A stretch of DNA of 26,817 nucleotides from a virus. The DNA is taken from positions 1-26,817 of the IMG/VR virus record IMGVR_UViG_3300021373_001270, one strand, 5' to 3'. Both the position numbers and the translations under genes were made by a program. Each line of letters starts with the position of its first letter. Positions within the stretch are counted from its first letter, which is position 1. The notes beneath the pieces were generated by a model. The model saw only the letters and a program-made list of their open reading frames with translations. It had not been told where the DNA came from and made no database searches. Shown piece by piece: positions 5,511 to 13,026 of this stretch.

Positions 5511-7779
5511 TATAATTTGACATTACATTAGCTGCATCTTCTACTGCACTTGGTTTATCTTCTATTACGTCTTCAGTTTTACCGTCCATAGTATTCTGAT
5601 AATACGAAGTTTTCCATCCGTATTTATATGTGTTTAACAAGTCTCTTGCCATTACTGATACTGGAACTTCTCCATTCTCATAATTTTCAGGGTTGTAAGA
5701 CCAGTTCCCACTAATTGCTTGGTCAAAGAACTTCTGCATGACTGCAATTACATTTATATACCCCTCATTGGATTTCATATCCCATAGAAGTGTATAACTG
5801 TTCTTTAAGTGTGAGTATTGTGGAACAACCTGTTTGAGTGTTCCTTTCTTACTCTTCTTAACACTTAGATAATCTCTTGGTGGTTCTACTCCATTAGTTG
5901 CATTAGAAACCACTGAGGAACTCTCTGAGGGCATTTGTGCAGAAAGTGTAGAGTGTCTTAGACCAAACTCCTTTATATCCTTTCTTAATTCTTCCCAGTC
6001 ATATCTAAGTTTAGGGTTTGCAATCTCATCTACTTCTTTTTTATAATGGTCAATGGGTAATTTACCCTCTGCATATTTTGTTCTATGGAAGTATTCACAT
6101 GCACCTTTTTCTTTTGCAATGTTATTGGATGCACGTAATAGATTGTATTGGAAACTCTCTGTAAGTTCGTGTACGAGGTTCCATGCATTAGGGTCATCAT
6201 ACTTAACCTTATTCTTTGCGAGGAAGTGTGCGAGTCCTATGTATCCTATACCAAGACTTCTTCTTGCGAGTGTTGACCTTTGAGCTGCAGTCACTGGATA
6301 CTGTTGATAATCAATCAACTCTTCCAATCCTCTTACTGCGAGGTCACATAGGTTCTCTAGTTCTTCTTCCTTAATAATACCCACATTGATTGCAGATAAA
6401 ATACACAATGCAATCTCACCGTCCCCATCAATGTGTTCGATTGGGTCTGTAGGTAAAGTAATTTCTTGACAAAGATTACTCATGTTCACTTTGTCAAGAA
6501 AACTACTATGTTCATTACAATGGTCAATATTCATAATGTATATTCTACCAGTCTCTGCACGTTCTTTTAATAAATCTGTAATAAGTTCTCTTGCACTTAT
6601 TTTCTTTTTAGGAATAGAAGTTGCACGTTCATACTTCATGTATAATTCGTCAAACTCAGGTGTTCCAAATGCATCGTATAATCCCTCTACGTCTTGAGGT
6701 GAGAACAATGTAATCTCTTCATTCTTCAGAAATCTTTCATAGAAGAGTTTTGATAATTGTATTGAGTAGTCTAATTTACGTACTCTGTTGTCTTCTGTTC
6801 CTTTGTTGTTTTTGAGGACGATAATGTCTTCGATTTCTTGGTGCCATATTGGGAAGTGAACAGTTGCACTTCCACCTCGGACACCATTTTGTGTACAACA
6901 TCGTACTGTTGACTCAAATTTTTTAAGGAAAGGTATAACTCCTGTATGTTGGACTTCACCACCTCTAATTTTTGAACCAATACCACGTATTCTTCCTGCG
7001 TTAATTCCGATACCCGCTCTTTGTGCGACATACCTTCCGATAGCCATATCAGACGAGAAGATACTTCCGAGAGTGTCGTCTGAATCGACAAGGACACACG
7101 ATGCAAATTGTCTAAGTGGTGTTCTAACTCCTGCCATAATTGGGGTTGGTATGTTGATTTTAAATGTTGATATTGCATCATAGTACCTCTTTACATAATC
7201 TAATTTATTTGTATAATTTCTAAACAATGTCATTGCAATTAACATGTACATGAATTGTGGTGTTTCATATACAACATTGTTTGACCTATCTTGAACTAGA
7301 TACTTATCTACAATCTGTTGCAATCCTGCATATGTAAAATCTGTATCTCTTCCGTGTTTGATGTATTTGTTTAGTTCGTTAATCTCTTCTTCTGAATAAA
7401 AGTTTAGTATATCAGAATCGTAAACTCCATAATCTATATTTCTTTGAATGATATCACCAAGTGGTGGATAAATTTCTGAGTCTTTCCATTTTGTATTGAA
7501 CACTTGTTTCTGTATTCCAAAAAGTAATAATCTTGCGGCAACGAATTGATAATTTGGTGATTCTAGTGAAATCAAATCACTTGCACTTTTCACCAATATC
7601 TTTTGTATCTCTTGTGTTGTAATCCCATCAAAGAATTGAAGACCACTATTCATTTCTACTAACGATTCAGAAACACCTGTAATACCTCTACATGCTTTCT
7701 CAACCATTCTATGGATTTTATCTAAATTTATTTCTACCTTTGACCCGTCAGACTTTACAACCTTGATATCCGTGTTCAT
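5476..7779 (-). CDS. nrdA: Ribonucleotide reductase class I, large (catalytic) subunit
   Basis: 767 residues. An N-terminal ATP-cone occupies about residues 1-95 (KVVKSDGSKVEINLDKIHR onward). The catalytic barrel shows FASCVLVD with the first active-site Cys, NLCQEITLP with the Asn/Cys/Glu catalytic set, and MPSESSS. Near the C-terminus TSYYQN holds the two tyrosines of the radical pathway, and the tail ends CDACAI, a CxxC that exchanges electrons with glutaredoxin. Together with NrdB it makes deoxyribonucleotides. Its ATG overlaps the primase stop by 4 bases. An ATP-cone implies that allosteric activity regulation may be retained. Confidence 0.97.
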   Translation of the reverse strand: MNTDIKVVKSDGSKVEINLDKIHRMVEKACRGITGVSESLVEMNSGLQFFDGITTQEIQKILVKSASDLISLESPNYQFVAARLLLFGIQKQVFNTKWKDSEIYPPLGDIIQRNIDYGVYDSDILNFYSEEEINELNKYIKHGRDTDFTYAGLQQIVDKYLVQDRSNNVVYETPQFMYMLIAMTLFRNYTNKLDYVKRYYDAISTFKINIPTPIMAGVRTPLRQFASCVLVDSDDTLGSIFSSDMAIGRYVAQRAGIGINAGRIRGIGSKIRGGEVQHTGVIPFLKKFESTVRCCTQNGVRGGSATVHFPIWHQEIEDIIVLKNNKGTEDNRVRKLDYSIQLSKLFYERFLKNEEITLFSPQDVEGLYDAFGTPEFDELYMKYERATSIPKKKISARELITDLLKERAETGRIYIMNIDHCNEHSSFLDKVNMSNLCQEITLPTDPIEHIDGDGEIALCILSAINVGIIKEEELENLCDLAVRGLEELIDYQQYPVTAAQRSTLARRSLGIGYIGLAHFLAKNKVKYDDPNAWNLVHELTESFQYNLLRASNNIAKEKGACEYFHRTKYAEGKLPIDHYKKEVDEIANPKLRYDWEELRKDIKEFGLRHSTLSAQMPSESSSVVSNATNGVEPPRDYLSVKKSKKGTLKQVVPQYSHLKNSYTLLWDMKSNEGYINVIAVMQKFFDQAISGNWSYNPENYENGEVPVSVMARDLLNTYKYGWKTSYYQNTMDGKTEDVIEDKPSAVEDAANVMSNYNDEEDCDACAI

Positions 7780-8819
7780 ACTTTCTTATACTCCTTAAAT
7801 TTCAGTTTTGCAGATAAACCACTGAAGGTTGATTTATCAATTATATCTTTCACTTCTTCTTTTGTCAATCCACTTTGTATCATGTCATTGATATCTTTTA
7901 GGTCTTGTACTCGTTTGTCATCCCACAAACATACATTGTATCCTAGTTCAATTACTTCTTCTATCTTTTTAAGTATTTCTGTATTACGTGGTTCATTATC
8001 ATAAATGATTATACTATTGTTTTTAAGTTTTTTGTCGATTTTCTTAAAATCACTACCACCGACTGCAATACTGTTTGGTAGGAATAAACTATCTATCGGC
8101 CCTTCAGTCACATAGATAGTTTTTGTTTTGTCCACGTTATCAAGATTGAAGATGAGTGGAAGGTCATCCCTGAATCTCATAGTGAGATATCTAAGAGGAG
8201 AGTCATTGATTGCTCTCCCACTTAGACCTATGAGTTCACCGTCTCTAGTAAACGGCAATAATATTCTAGGGTCATTACCCAAAACTCTATCTCTATACTT
8301 TTTGTGTAGATATGATAAAGTTTGAGGTTTATCAATAAACCATAGATTACTGTAATGATGTTCAGGTATATTTCTATCCTCTAAGTATTGTTTTGCGACT
8401 GGAACCTCATTACAAGGTTTGCACAAAAATTTTAGATTTTCAATACTCATTACATCCTTACTGTTTTTATTTAGTAATTCTTTTCTTGGAGTAAACTTGA
8501 ATGCATTCGCACTGGGCATTCTTCTGTTCTCAGTTTTCTTACCATACTTTTCTTTCATGAGTTCTTTAACAAACTCTTTATGTATGGTTGGAAAGTGGTC
8601 TTTTAGGAAATTTTGTGAGGAAGTGGATTTTCCACAATTGTGACATTTGTATACAAAAGATTGTTCCACTAGAAAGTGAAATCCTCTTGCTTTATATTTG
8701 TTTTTTTGCGAATCACCACAATAATTACAACGGTGATTTAACGTATTCTCATTCTTCCACTTGGATTGTTCTAAGTGCGACATAACCAAGGAAAGATACT
8801 TTCTTTCCAACCATAACAT
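7776..8819 (-). CDS. 61: DNA primase, T4 gp61-like
   Basis: 347 residues. The N-terminal zinc-binding domain has CNYC (Cys31, Cys34) and CHNC (Cys59, Cys62), with CGDSQKNKYKARGFHF matching the phage primase pattern. A Toprim catalytic domain follows: TIYVTEGPIDSLF (Glu239) and SIIIYDNEPRN (Asp274, acidic metal site). It lays down RNA primers for lagging-strand synthesis together with helicase gp41, whose gene lies 15 kb away in this window. The ATG at 8819 follows a -10 box TATACT by exactly 6 bases and has no Shine-Dalgarno, so a leaderless mRNA is predicted. It is the first gene of the nrd operon. Confidence 0.92.
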   Translation of the reverse strand: MLWLERKYLSLVMSHLEQSKWKNENTLNHRCNYCGDSQKNKYKARGFHFLVEQSFVYKCHNCGKSTSSQNFLKDHFPTIHKEFVKELMKEKYGKKTENRRMPSANAFKFTPRKELLNKNSKDVMSIENLKFLCKPCNEVPVAKQYLEDRNIPEHHYSNLWFIDKPQTLSYLHKKYRDRVLGNDPRILLPFTRDGELIGLSGRAINDSPLRYLTMRFRDDLPLIFNLDNVDKTKTIYVTEGPIDSLFLPNSIAVGGSDFKKIDKKLKNNSIIIYDNEPRNTEILKKIEEVIELGYNVCLWDDKRVQDLKDINDMIQSGLTKEEVKDIIDKSTFSGLSAKLKFKEYKKV

Positions 8820-8846
8820 GCATTCAGTATAACACTAAATGCATGT
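8816..8846. repeat. 31-bp near-palindrome overlapping promoter and start codon of gene 61
   Basis: Arms ACATGCATT (8816-8824) and AATGCATGT (8838-8846) are perfect inverted copies; inside, AGT/ACT also pair around a 5-base centre, with one mismatched position. The -10 box lies in the centre and the start codon in one arm. Either an operator for a dimeric regulator or a hairpin after the preceding gene; no T-tract follows, so terminator is less likely. Confidence 0.65.
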
Positions 8847-8854
8847 TTTTACAA
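8826..8854 (-). promoter_or_regulatory. Sigma70-type promoter of the gene 61-nrd operon
   Basis: TTGTAA (8849-8854), 17-bp spacer, TATACT (8826-8831), then GAATGC and the ATG at 8819. Spacing to the ATG is the same 6 bases as at the HAD-gene promoter. Confidence 0.7.
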
Positions 8855-8867
8855 GTGGATTTTCTTA

Positions 8868-9083
8868 TTATTCAGCGTCTATAAGTGCTTGAATTTCTGC
8901 AATTTGAGATTGGTTTGTTGCAAGTGAAGTGTCGTATGAAATCTTTGCAGGATTGTCATCCTCCATGTCATCATAACCTTCAGGTTTTACTGGAGCACCT
9001 GCACCTTCAAACCATGCCTTTCTCTCTGCAAGTTCAGTAGGGACTGTAATCTCTACTCCATTTGGGTCTGTATAACTTGACAT
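8868..9083 (-). CDS. 71-residue acidic protein, function unknown
   Basis: MSSYTDPNGVEITVPTELAE leads into an acidic, soluble protein ending in a short helix (QSQIAEIQALIDAE). A strong ribosome site AGGAGA precedes the ATG, and a GATAAATA late motif plus a 12-bp palindrome lie upstream, so it is probably expressed late as its own unit. No motif or family recognised; a small virion accessory protein is possible. Confidence 0.7.
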   Translation of the reverse strand: MSSYTDPNGVEITVPTELAERKAWFEGAGAPVKPEGYDDMEDDNPAKISYDTSLATNQSQIAEIQALIDAE

Positions 9084-9097
9084 GTTGTTCTCCTATA

Positions 9098-9109
9098 GTT
9101 AATATTAAC
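9098..9109. repeat. 12-bp perfect palindrome GTTAATATTAAC in a late leader
   Basis: GTTAATATTAAC lies between the GATAAATA motif and the ribosome site of the 71-residue gene. A 12-bp perfect palindrome can bind a dimeric protein; as RNA it forms only a weak hairpin. Confidence 0.4.
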
Positions 9110-9112
9110 CTA

Positions 9113-9928
9113 TTATTTATCTTTTGACAAGTCTAAAACCTTCTTTTTTGGGACTTGTAAAACTATTTTTTGAGTGGGTAAACGTTTACTATTGACTCCT
9201 GATGGGTGTGCAATTAATCCTGCACTTGACACTAGTAATAACACTGCAAGTGGGTCAAACACAAAAATAAGTGCAAAAATGACCCATCTAACTGCGTTGT
9301 CAAGGTACTTGACACTTTCCTCTTGACCGTATATCACCTCTGCAACGTACTTGATGGGCCCAATCTTTGAATCCTGTTCGAGTTGTTTTCTTTGAATTGG
9401 AAGTTTTTCTTCAGTATATTGAGTGATAAGTGCAACAGAAGTGTCAATGTCTTGTGCAATCTGTTGACGTTCTTCTCTCTGTTGTCTATTGATGTAGTTT
9501 CTATCTTGTGGTCTACCAGTGGTCACAACTAAATCAAGACCTGCGACTCTATCCTGTAATCTTTTTATCTTATCTTCTTCTGCATCGATTCTGACATCTA
9601 GAATTGATAACTCTAAATTATTACCGTCACCAACAAGTGACACTTCGATATTTGCCTTTGATAGATATCCAAAAATACCAAGTGAAGTGATTAACATTAA
9701 CACTCCAACTGCAGTGAGTAGATACCATTTTAGATAATTGAGTTTGTCCCATGCAAGGTGTAGATAGGCTGCAGTGACTAACTTACCAAATTCTAATGCA
9801 GTCATCATTACAACTGTACCTAAGAATGCACCTGCAAACATAGTTGCCATTCCTATAACTGAAAAGTATGCGGCTATACCTGCAATGACGATAGACGTAA
9901 ATAGGGCTAAGTAATTCAAATATTTCAT
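9113..9928 (-). CDS. Membrane protein with four predicted helices and a central coiled coil
   Basis: 271 residues. Hydrophobic helices at about 4-29, 30-53 and 68-90, then a long charged coiled-coil section at about 105-195 (EEDKIKRLQDRVAGL, REERQQIAQDIDTSV), then a fourth helix at about 214-240 (VIFALIFVFDPLAVLLL) and a basic tail. The second helix carries Glu and Lys (TALEFGKLV). There is no signal peptide. It lies between a PAP2 phosphatase gene and a small late gene. The sequence shows an integral inner-membrane protein; the function is not recognised. Lysis control, superinfection exclusion or envelope remodelling are possible but unsupported. Confidence 0.78.
   Translation of the reverse strand: MKYLNYLALFTSIVIAGIAAYFSVIGMATMFAGAFLGTVVMMTALEFGKLVTAAYLHLAWDKLNYLKWYLLTAVGVLMLITSLGIFGYLSKANIEVSLVGDGNNLELSILDVRIDAEEDKIKRLQDRVAGLDLVVTTGRPQDRNYINRQQREERQQIAQDIDTSVALITQYTEEKLPIQRKQLEQDSKIGPIKYVAEVIYGQEESVKYLDNAVRWVIFALIFVFDPLAVLLLVSSAGLIAHPSGVNSKRLPTQKIVLQVPKKKVLDLSKDK
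9114..9121 (-). promoter_or_regulatory. Late promoter motif GATAAATA
   Basis: GATAAATAATAG on the minus strand, overlapping the last codons of the upstream membrane-protein gene, 30-38 bases before the ATG of the 71-residue gene. It shares ATAAATAATAG with the motif at 16609-16616. Confidence 0.5.
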
Positions 9929-9931
9929 ATT

Positions 9932-10699
9932 TTAAAATTTACGTTTATAAATCTTGTCAAAAACTAAATTTGGAGTGTGTTTCTTTTTCTTTCTCACTAT
10001 CGGAACATTAGATGATACTGCACTACCTGTTGCATTTAGGGGTGCATCCTCATTTAGTTTGTCTGATTTAAAAAATTCTTTAAGTTTATCTGCAATCATA
10101 TATGCACAATGTTTATCTGAAGGATAATGCACTCCTGCATTTATTCTCCCCTCTGCACTCATATCTGCACCTCTTAGTAAGTATTTCTTTTGTGCAGGAT
10201 ACTTCTCTCCATAATAATGTGCAACCATTCGTGCTTGTAATGCATGATTAGATGGATAAGCAGGAGTGTTAGTTGTTTCTAATTTTTCATAAGAGAACTT
10301 CTCAAGTCCTAATTTTTCTGCAATTTGTCTTGGTCTTGGACGATTGAATTTTTGTTTATAATATTTACCAATGTGTTTTACGGAGTCTGTAATGCGTTTT
10401 ATGACCTCTAAATCATATTCTAGGTCTTGACCATCTAAGTGTTCCTTTATATAATAACAAGTGTCTTTGTTGGTGTTTATATAGACTCTTTTGTCAAAGT
10501 CTGATAACATTTCTCTTCTATCAATAATTTCATTAATTTCTGCGAGTGTTTGTTTAGAATTATTTAAAGGTGGAGGAGGAACGTCCATATCCATCCATTT
10601 GTCGTCAAATAGTTTATCCGACTCTTTCTTTTTAAAAGGTTTTGTGGGTTTATCAAAAACTAAATCATTAACTTCTAATATGTTTTTAATATAGGTCAT
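9932..10699 (-). CDS. PAP2-superfamily acid phosphatase-like protein
   Basis: 255 residues. All three signature motifs of the PAP2/class A acid phosphatase superfamily are present: KQKFNRPRP (K-x6-RP, Lys115 to Pro123), PSNH (149-152, usual form PSGH), and RINAGVHYPSD (R-x5-H-x3-D with Arg185, His191, Asp195). The family removes phosphate through a phospho-histidine at the last His. The domain lacks a signal peptide and membrane helices, so it is a soluble phosphatase in the cell or virion. The first 60 residues are extra, charged and Pro-rich (DVPPPPL). Its start overlaps the previous gene by 14 bases. Substrate unknown: nucleotides, sugar phosphates or phospholipids. Confidence 0.85.
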   Translation of the reverse strand: MTYIKNILEVNDLVFDKPTKPFKKKESDKLFDDKWMDMDVPPPPLNNSKQTLAEINEIIDRREMLSDFDKRVYINTNKDTCYYIKEHLDGQDLEYDLEVIKRITDSVKHIGKYYKQKFNRPRPRQIAEKLGLEKFSYEKLETTNTPAYPSNHALQARMVAHYYGEKYPAQKKYLLRGADMSAEGRINAGVHYPSDKHCAYMIADKLKEFFKSDKLNEDAPLNATGSAVSSNVPIVRKKKKHTPNLVFDKIYKRKF

Positions 10700-11252
10700 C
10701 TGCAGTCACCAAGACTCTATCCCCTTCTATCTGACCCACATATAATCTGATTCCATAGATTATACTATGTTCACCAACAAGTGTGATTTCTGTTTTTTCG
10801 GGATATATCTTTTCGTTTTGTTCTTTTAATTGTCTTCTCAATCTATAAGTTTCACCAACTAATCCAGTTGGAATTTGTGCAGCTTCTGATAAATCTTGTG
10901 GTTCAAGTAAATCATTTTGTTTTAGAAGTTTATAAAAATCTTCACATAACTCATCTGCTTGATTTTCAGTCATTTTTGTTTCTTCTTTTAGAAGTGCAAG
11001 TGCAACTGCATAAGAGGCGAACTTGGATTTACCAAAAGGTACTTTATTAATTATTCTCTTTAGATTAAACACTAGTCTATCCAACATAGTGTATGAAGAC
11101 TTTTCATCAGGAGTTTCTATTTTTCTTGACTTGACTCTATTACCGTTTTTGTCAATAAGACCTAATTCATATGCCTTAGTTTTATCAAAAGGTGTTGTTA
11201 ACATTTTGATTATTTTAAAGACTATTAATGTGTTTACTAATTTACCAACCAT
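10686..11252 (-). CDS. Conserved-type phage protein, function unknown
   Basis: 188 residues from ATG 11252; a second ATG at 11204 (MLTTPFDKTKAYELGLIDKN) is also plausible. The first 17 residues are hydrophobic (LVNTLIVFKIIKML). The middle is helical and basic (LVFNLKRIINKVPFGKSKFA), with acidic helices and a C-terminal strand section (ITLVGEHSIIYGIRLYVGQI). A perfect TATAAATA late promoter ends 5 bases before the ATG and there is no Shine-Dalgarno, so translation from 11252 would be leaderless. It sits directly after tRNA-Thr. The family is not recognised by function; late expression suggests a virion or assembly role. Confidence 0.72.
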   Translation of the reverse strand: MVGKLVNTLIVFKIIKMLTTPFDKTKAYELGLIDKNGNRVKSRKIETPDEKSSYTMLDRLVFNLKRIINKVPFGKSKFASYAVALALLKEETKMTENQADELCEDFYKLLKQNDLLEPQDLSEAAQIPTGLVGETYRLRRQLKEQNEKIYPEKTEITLVGEHSIIYGIRLYVGQIEGDRVLVTADDLY

Positions 11253-11257
11253 AATAC

Positions 11258-11265
11258 TATTTATA
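11258..11265 (-). promoter_or_regulatory. T4-type late promoter TATAAATA
   Basis: Perfect TATAAATA between tRNA-Thr and the ATG at 11252, with only GTATT between motif and ATG. It places the expected +1 at the ATG. Confidence 0.7.
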
Positions 11266-11274
11266 CAATTAAGA

Positions 11275-11350
11275 TGGTGCTGGTTGTCGGATTCGAACTG
11301 ACGACCTACTGATTACAAATCAGTTGCTCTACCAACTGAGCTAAACCAGC
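11275..11350 (-). tRNA. tRNA-Thr (anticodon UGU)
   Basis: 76 nt with encoded CCA. Acceptor stem GCTGGTT/AACCAGC, discriminator A, D stem GCTC/GAGC with loop AGTTGGTA, anticodon stem ACTGA/TCAGT and loop TTTGTAA (anticodon TGT), variable AGGTC, T arm GTCAG-TTCGAAT-CCGAC. G1-C72 and C2-G71 fit threonine identity. One A-C mismatch in the T stem (52/62) is the only blemish. It reads ACA codons, which an A+T-rich phage uses heavily. Confidence 0.96.
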
Positions 11351-11353
11351 ACG

Positions 11354-11725
11354 TTATAAATCTCTCAATCTTTCTATTAATTCGTCCTCTAGGGGTAATT
11401 CGGGTCTCCATGTCTCATCAATATACCCAAGGTATAATAACATGGTTTTAATTGAACACCAATATCTCTGTTCTTTTATTTTGAACTCTAACATTCTCAT
11501 GCAAGGTTCATATCCAAAAACATTGAAAAGTGTTATAAGATGGTTTAACATGAGACGTTCTCTCATTTCACCTGATTCATAATATCTATGAAGTAATCTT
11601 TTGAAGTATCTGAATCTACGCAAATCCTCTTCAAAATCTTCCATGTCCTCACATTGAGGGTCATCATAGTGTTTGAGTGCGTATGCAGAAAAGTTTTTTG
11701 TTGTTAATTTGTCAAAAAGACCCAT
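11354..11725 (-). CDS. 123-residue conserved-type phage protein, function unknown
   Basis: An almost fully helical, basic/aromatic protein: MGLFDKLTTKNFSAYALKHY, an acidic turn, then RRFRYFKRLLHRYYESGEMR, LMLNHLITLFNVFGYEP and a Trp-containing C-terminal helix pair. It looks complete and folded, with no catalytic signature. It lies immediately upstream of tRNA-Thr and could share its transcript, which begins after the 11747-11772 hairpin. No clear Shine-Dalgarno precedes the ATG. I know the look of this protein from marine T4-like phages, but not a function. Confidence 0.75.
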   Translation of the reverse strand: MGLFDKLTTKNFSAYALKHYDDPQCEDMEDFEEDLRRFRYFKRLLHRYYESGEMRERLMLNHLITLFNVFGYEPCMRMLEFKIKEQRYWCSIKTMLLYLGYIDETWRPELPLEDELIERLRDL

Positions 11726-11746
11726 AATATATAATTGTTAAGTTTC

Positions 11747-11772
11747 TCTCTAGTATATAGGTATACTAGAGA
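11747..11772. terminator. Perfect 11-bp hairpin, possible terminator or operator
   Basis: TCTCTAGTATA (11747-11757), loop TAGG, TATACTAGAGA (11762-11772) in the 52-base gap between two genes. The minus-strand sequence after it is A-rich with no T run, so a classic terminator is doubtful. It shares the TCTAGTATAC/TATACTAG vocabulary of the uvsX promoter region. Confidence 0.5.
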
Positions 11773-11777
11773 AAACC

Positions 11778-12206
11778 TTAATCTAAAGTTCCGTAAACTT
11801 TGTAAGAACCTGTTTCTAACTGTTCGTATCGAATGTTAAGATTGTAGACTATTTCTTCTTTATCGATTTCATCGATAGGTGTGTCTACTGATTTACCCAT
11901 GATTTGTCCATATCTAGAAAATGGCATGACAAATGAACCATTTGCTTCACTGAACTCTACATCAGAAACTTCATTTCTTGGGTCTTCTGATGGTACACTT
12001 GTTCTATTTAATCCTAATAGTGCAAGTTTCGCTTCCATTTGTTTTACTGCAGACATTGGATTTAGAAATTCTGATACTGCAGTGTGACCTAAAATCGCAT
12101 TGATTTTTGCCTTAACGTCTGCATCATTAATATCATAAGGAACTTTCTCTGAAGTTCTTAAATCTATTCCTTGTGCTTCTGTTATAAAATTTTTAAATGA
12201 TTTCAT
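11778..12206 (-). CDS. Putative capsid-targeted (internal head) protein
   Basis: 142 residues. The N-terminus MKSFKNFITEAQG closely resembles the capsid-targeting sequence of T4 internal proteins (MKTYQEFIAEA), and ITE followed by Ala is a consensus cleavage site of the T4 prohead protease gp21, (L/I)xE before A/G/S. The mature part is mixed alpha/beta (INAILGHTAVSEFL, SFVMPFSRYGQIMG, ELETGSYKVYGTL-like end). A ribosome site AGGA precedes the ATG. The N-terminal match is seen directly; packaging and cleavage are inferred from T4 biology. The mature domain is not recognised. Confidence 0.75.
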   Translation of the reverse strand: MKSFKNFITEAQGIDLRTSEKVPYDINDADVKAKINAILGHTAVSEFLNPMSAVKQMEAKLALLGLNRTSVPSEDPRNEVSDVEFSEANGSFVMPFSRYGQIMGKSVDTPIDEIDKEEIVYNLNIRYEQLETGSYKVYGTLD

Positions 12207-12214
12207 AATTTTTC

Positions 12215-12478
12215 CTATGTTGTAATTGCGACACCAACACCCCTAACATCACTTGAACCTGCAAAAATCTCATCTGACTGAATTTTTTCTACAAGTTCAA
12301 TTGCACCTGCTTTAAGTGTAAAAGTACCTATTAGAGTATTACTTGAATCCTCTATTGAAATGAGTTGGTCGGATGCATTTGTGTTATATAGTCTTACAAC
12401 AGTCGAACCACCAAAGCTCGAACCATTACCACTAGATGTTCCACATGCACCCTCTGAACCTAAAACTTTAATTTTCAT
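12215..12478 (-). CDS. 87-residue small beta-rich protein, probably virion
   Basis: MKIKVLGSEGACGTSSGNGS is Gly/Ser-rich, followed by beta strands (TVVRLYNTNASDQLISIED, TLIGTFTLKAGAIELVEKI) in the style of a small beta sandwich. It is coupled to the preceding Ig-like protein by TAATG. Composition and setting suggest a virion surface or decoration component. There is no named family, and the role is inferred only from style and neighbourhood. Confidence 0.7.
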   Translation of the reverse strand: MKIKVLGSEGACGTSSGNGSSFGGSTVVRLYNTNASDQLISIEDSSNTLIGTFTLKAGAIELVEKIQSDEIFAGSSDVRGVGVAITT

Positions 12479-13017
12479 TATGCTACACTAATATCTGCGT
12501 AAGTTCCTGTTCCACCTGAACCCAATCTGTCACCTGTCACGAATACTTTATCAGATGCAGTAGATGTTCCATCGTCTACGATAGTTCCACTGATTGTCTG
12601 AGCACCGATTGATAGGTCTTCAGTTTGAGAAGGGACAGTAAATGTGAACTCAATGTTGTTTTTACCATCGTGTGCAGCTGCAGTAGCAGTAATTGCACCT
12701 GATACTGAACCAGTGACAACTAATGTTGCACCGTTAGTCACATCAACGTTTTCATTGTAGTTAACAACTACAGTTCCAGTATCACCTTGGTCATATGATG
12801 CATCTTTGAACCATACTCCAGTGATGTCTGCATTACCTAATGCAGTTGCAAGGTTTGTATTTGAACCAACTGCAACTAGAACTTCTTCTAAGTTTCTAGA
12901 ACCAACTGCTTTCTTTAAAACCCAACCTTCTGCTTTTGCAACAACGTTGTTTTTGTCTTCTTGTTTCAGGTATTTTGGTTTCGCTTCATCAGCGTCTGTT
13001 ATTCCCCAAAGTGCCAT
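12478..13017 (-). CDS. Structural protein with Ig-like beta-sandwich domain
   Basis: 179 residues. An N-terminal segment MALWGITDADEAKPKYLKQE is typical of virion proteins in marine T4-like phages. From about residue 65 there is a bacterial Ig-like module: GVWFKDASYDQGDTGTVVVN, YNENVDVTNGATLVVTG and a strand-rich end. Such modules adorn capsids and tails and bind weakly to surfaces. A good ribosome site (AGGAG) precedes the ATG. The Ig-like assignment rests on the NENVDVT-type repeat style; which virion part carries it is unknown. Confidence 0.75.
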   Translation of the reverse strand: MALWGITDADEAKPKYLKQEDKNNVVAKAEGWVLKKAVGSRNLEEVLVAVGSNTNLATALGNADITGVWFKDASYDQGDTGTVVVNYNENVDVTNGATLVVTGSVSGAITATAAAHDGKNNIEFTFTVPSQTEDLSIGAQTISGTIVDDGTSTASDKVFVTGDRLGSGGTGTYADISVA

Positions 13018-13026
13018 TTTTTTCTC

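Noticed and set aside
6771-7181. 136-residue frame on the same strand inside nrdA
   Set aside because: It lies wholly within the conserved NrdA coding frame, is Ser/Gln/Leu-biased as expected of a shifted frame, and has no ribosome site.
11275-11350. tRNA-Thr as an integration (attachment) site
   Set aside because: No integrase, excisionase or repeated tRNA 3' end is visible; T4-like phages are lytic, and the tRNA is a normal phage tRNA gene.
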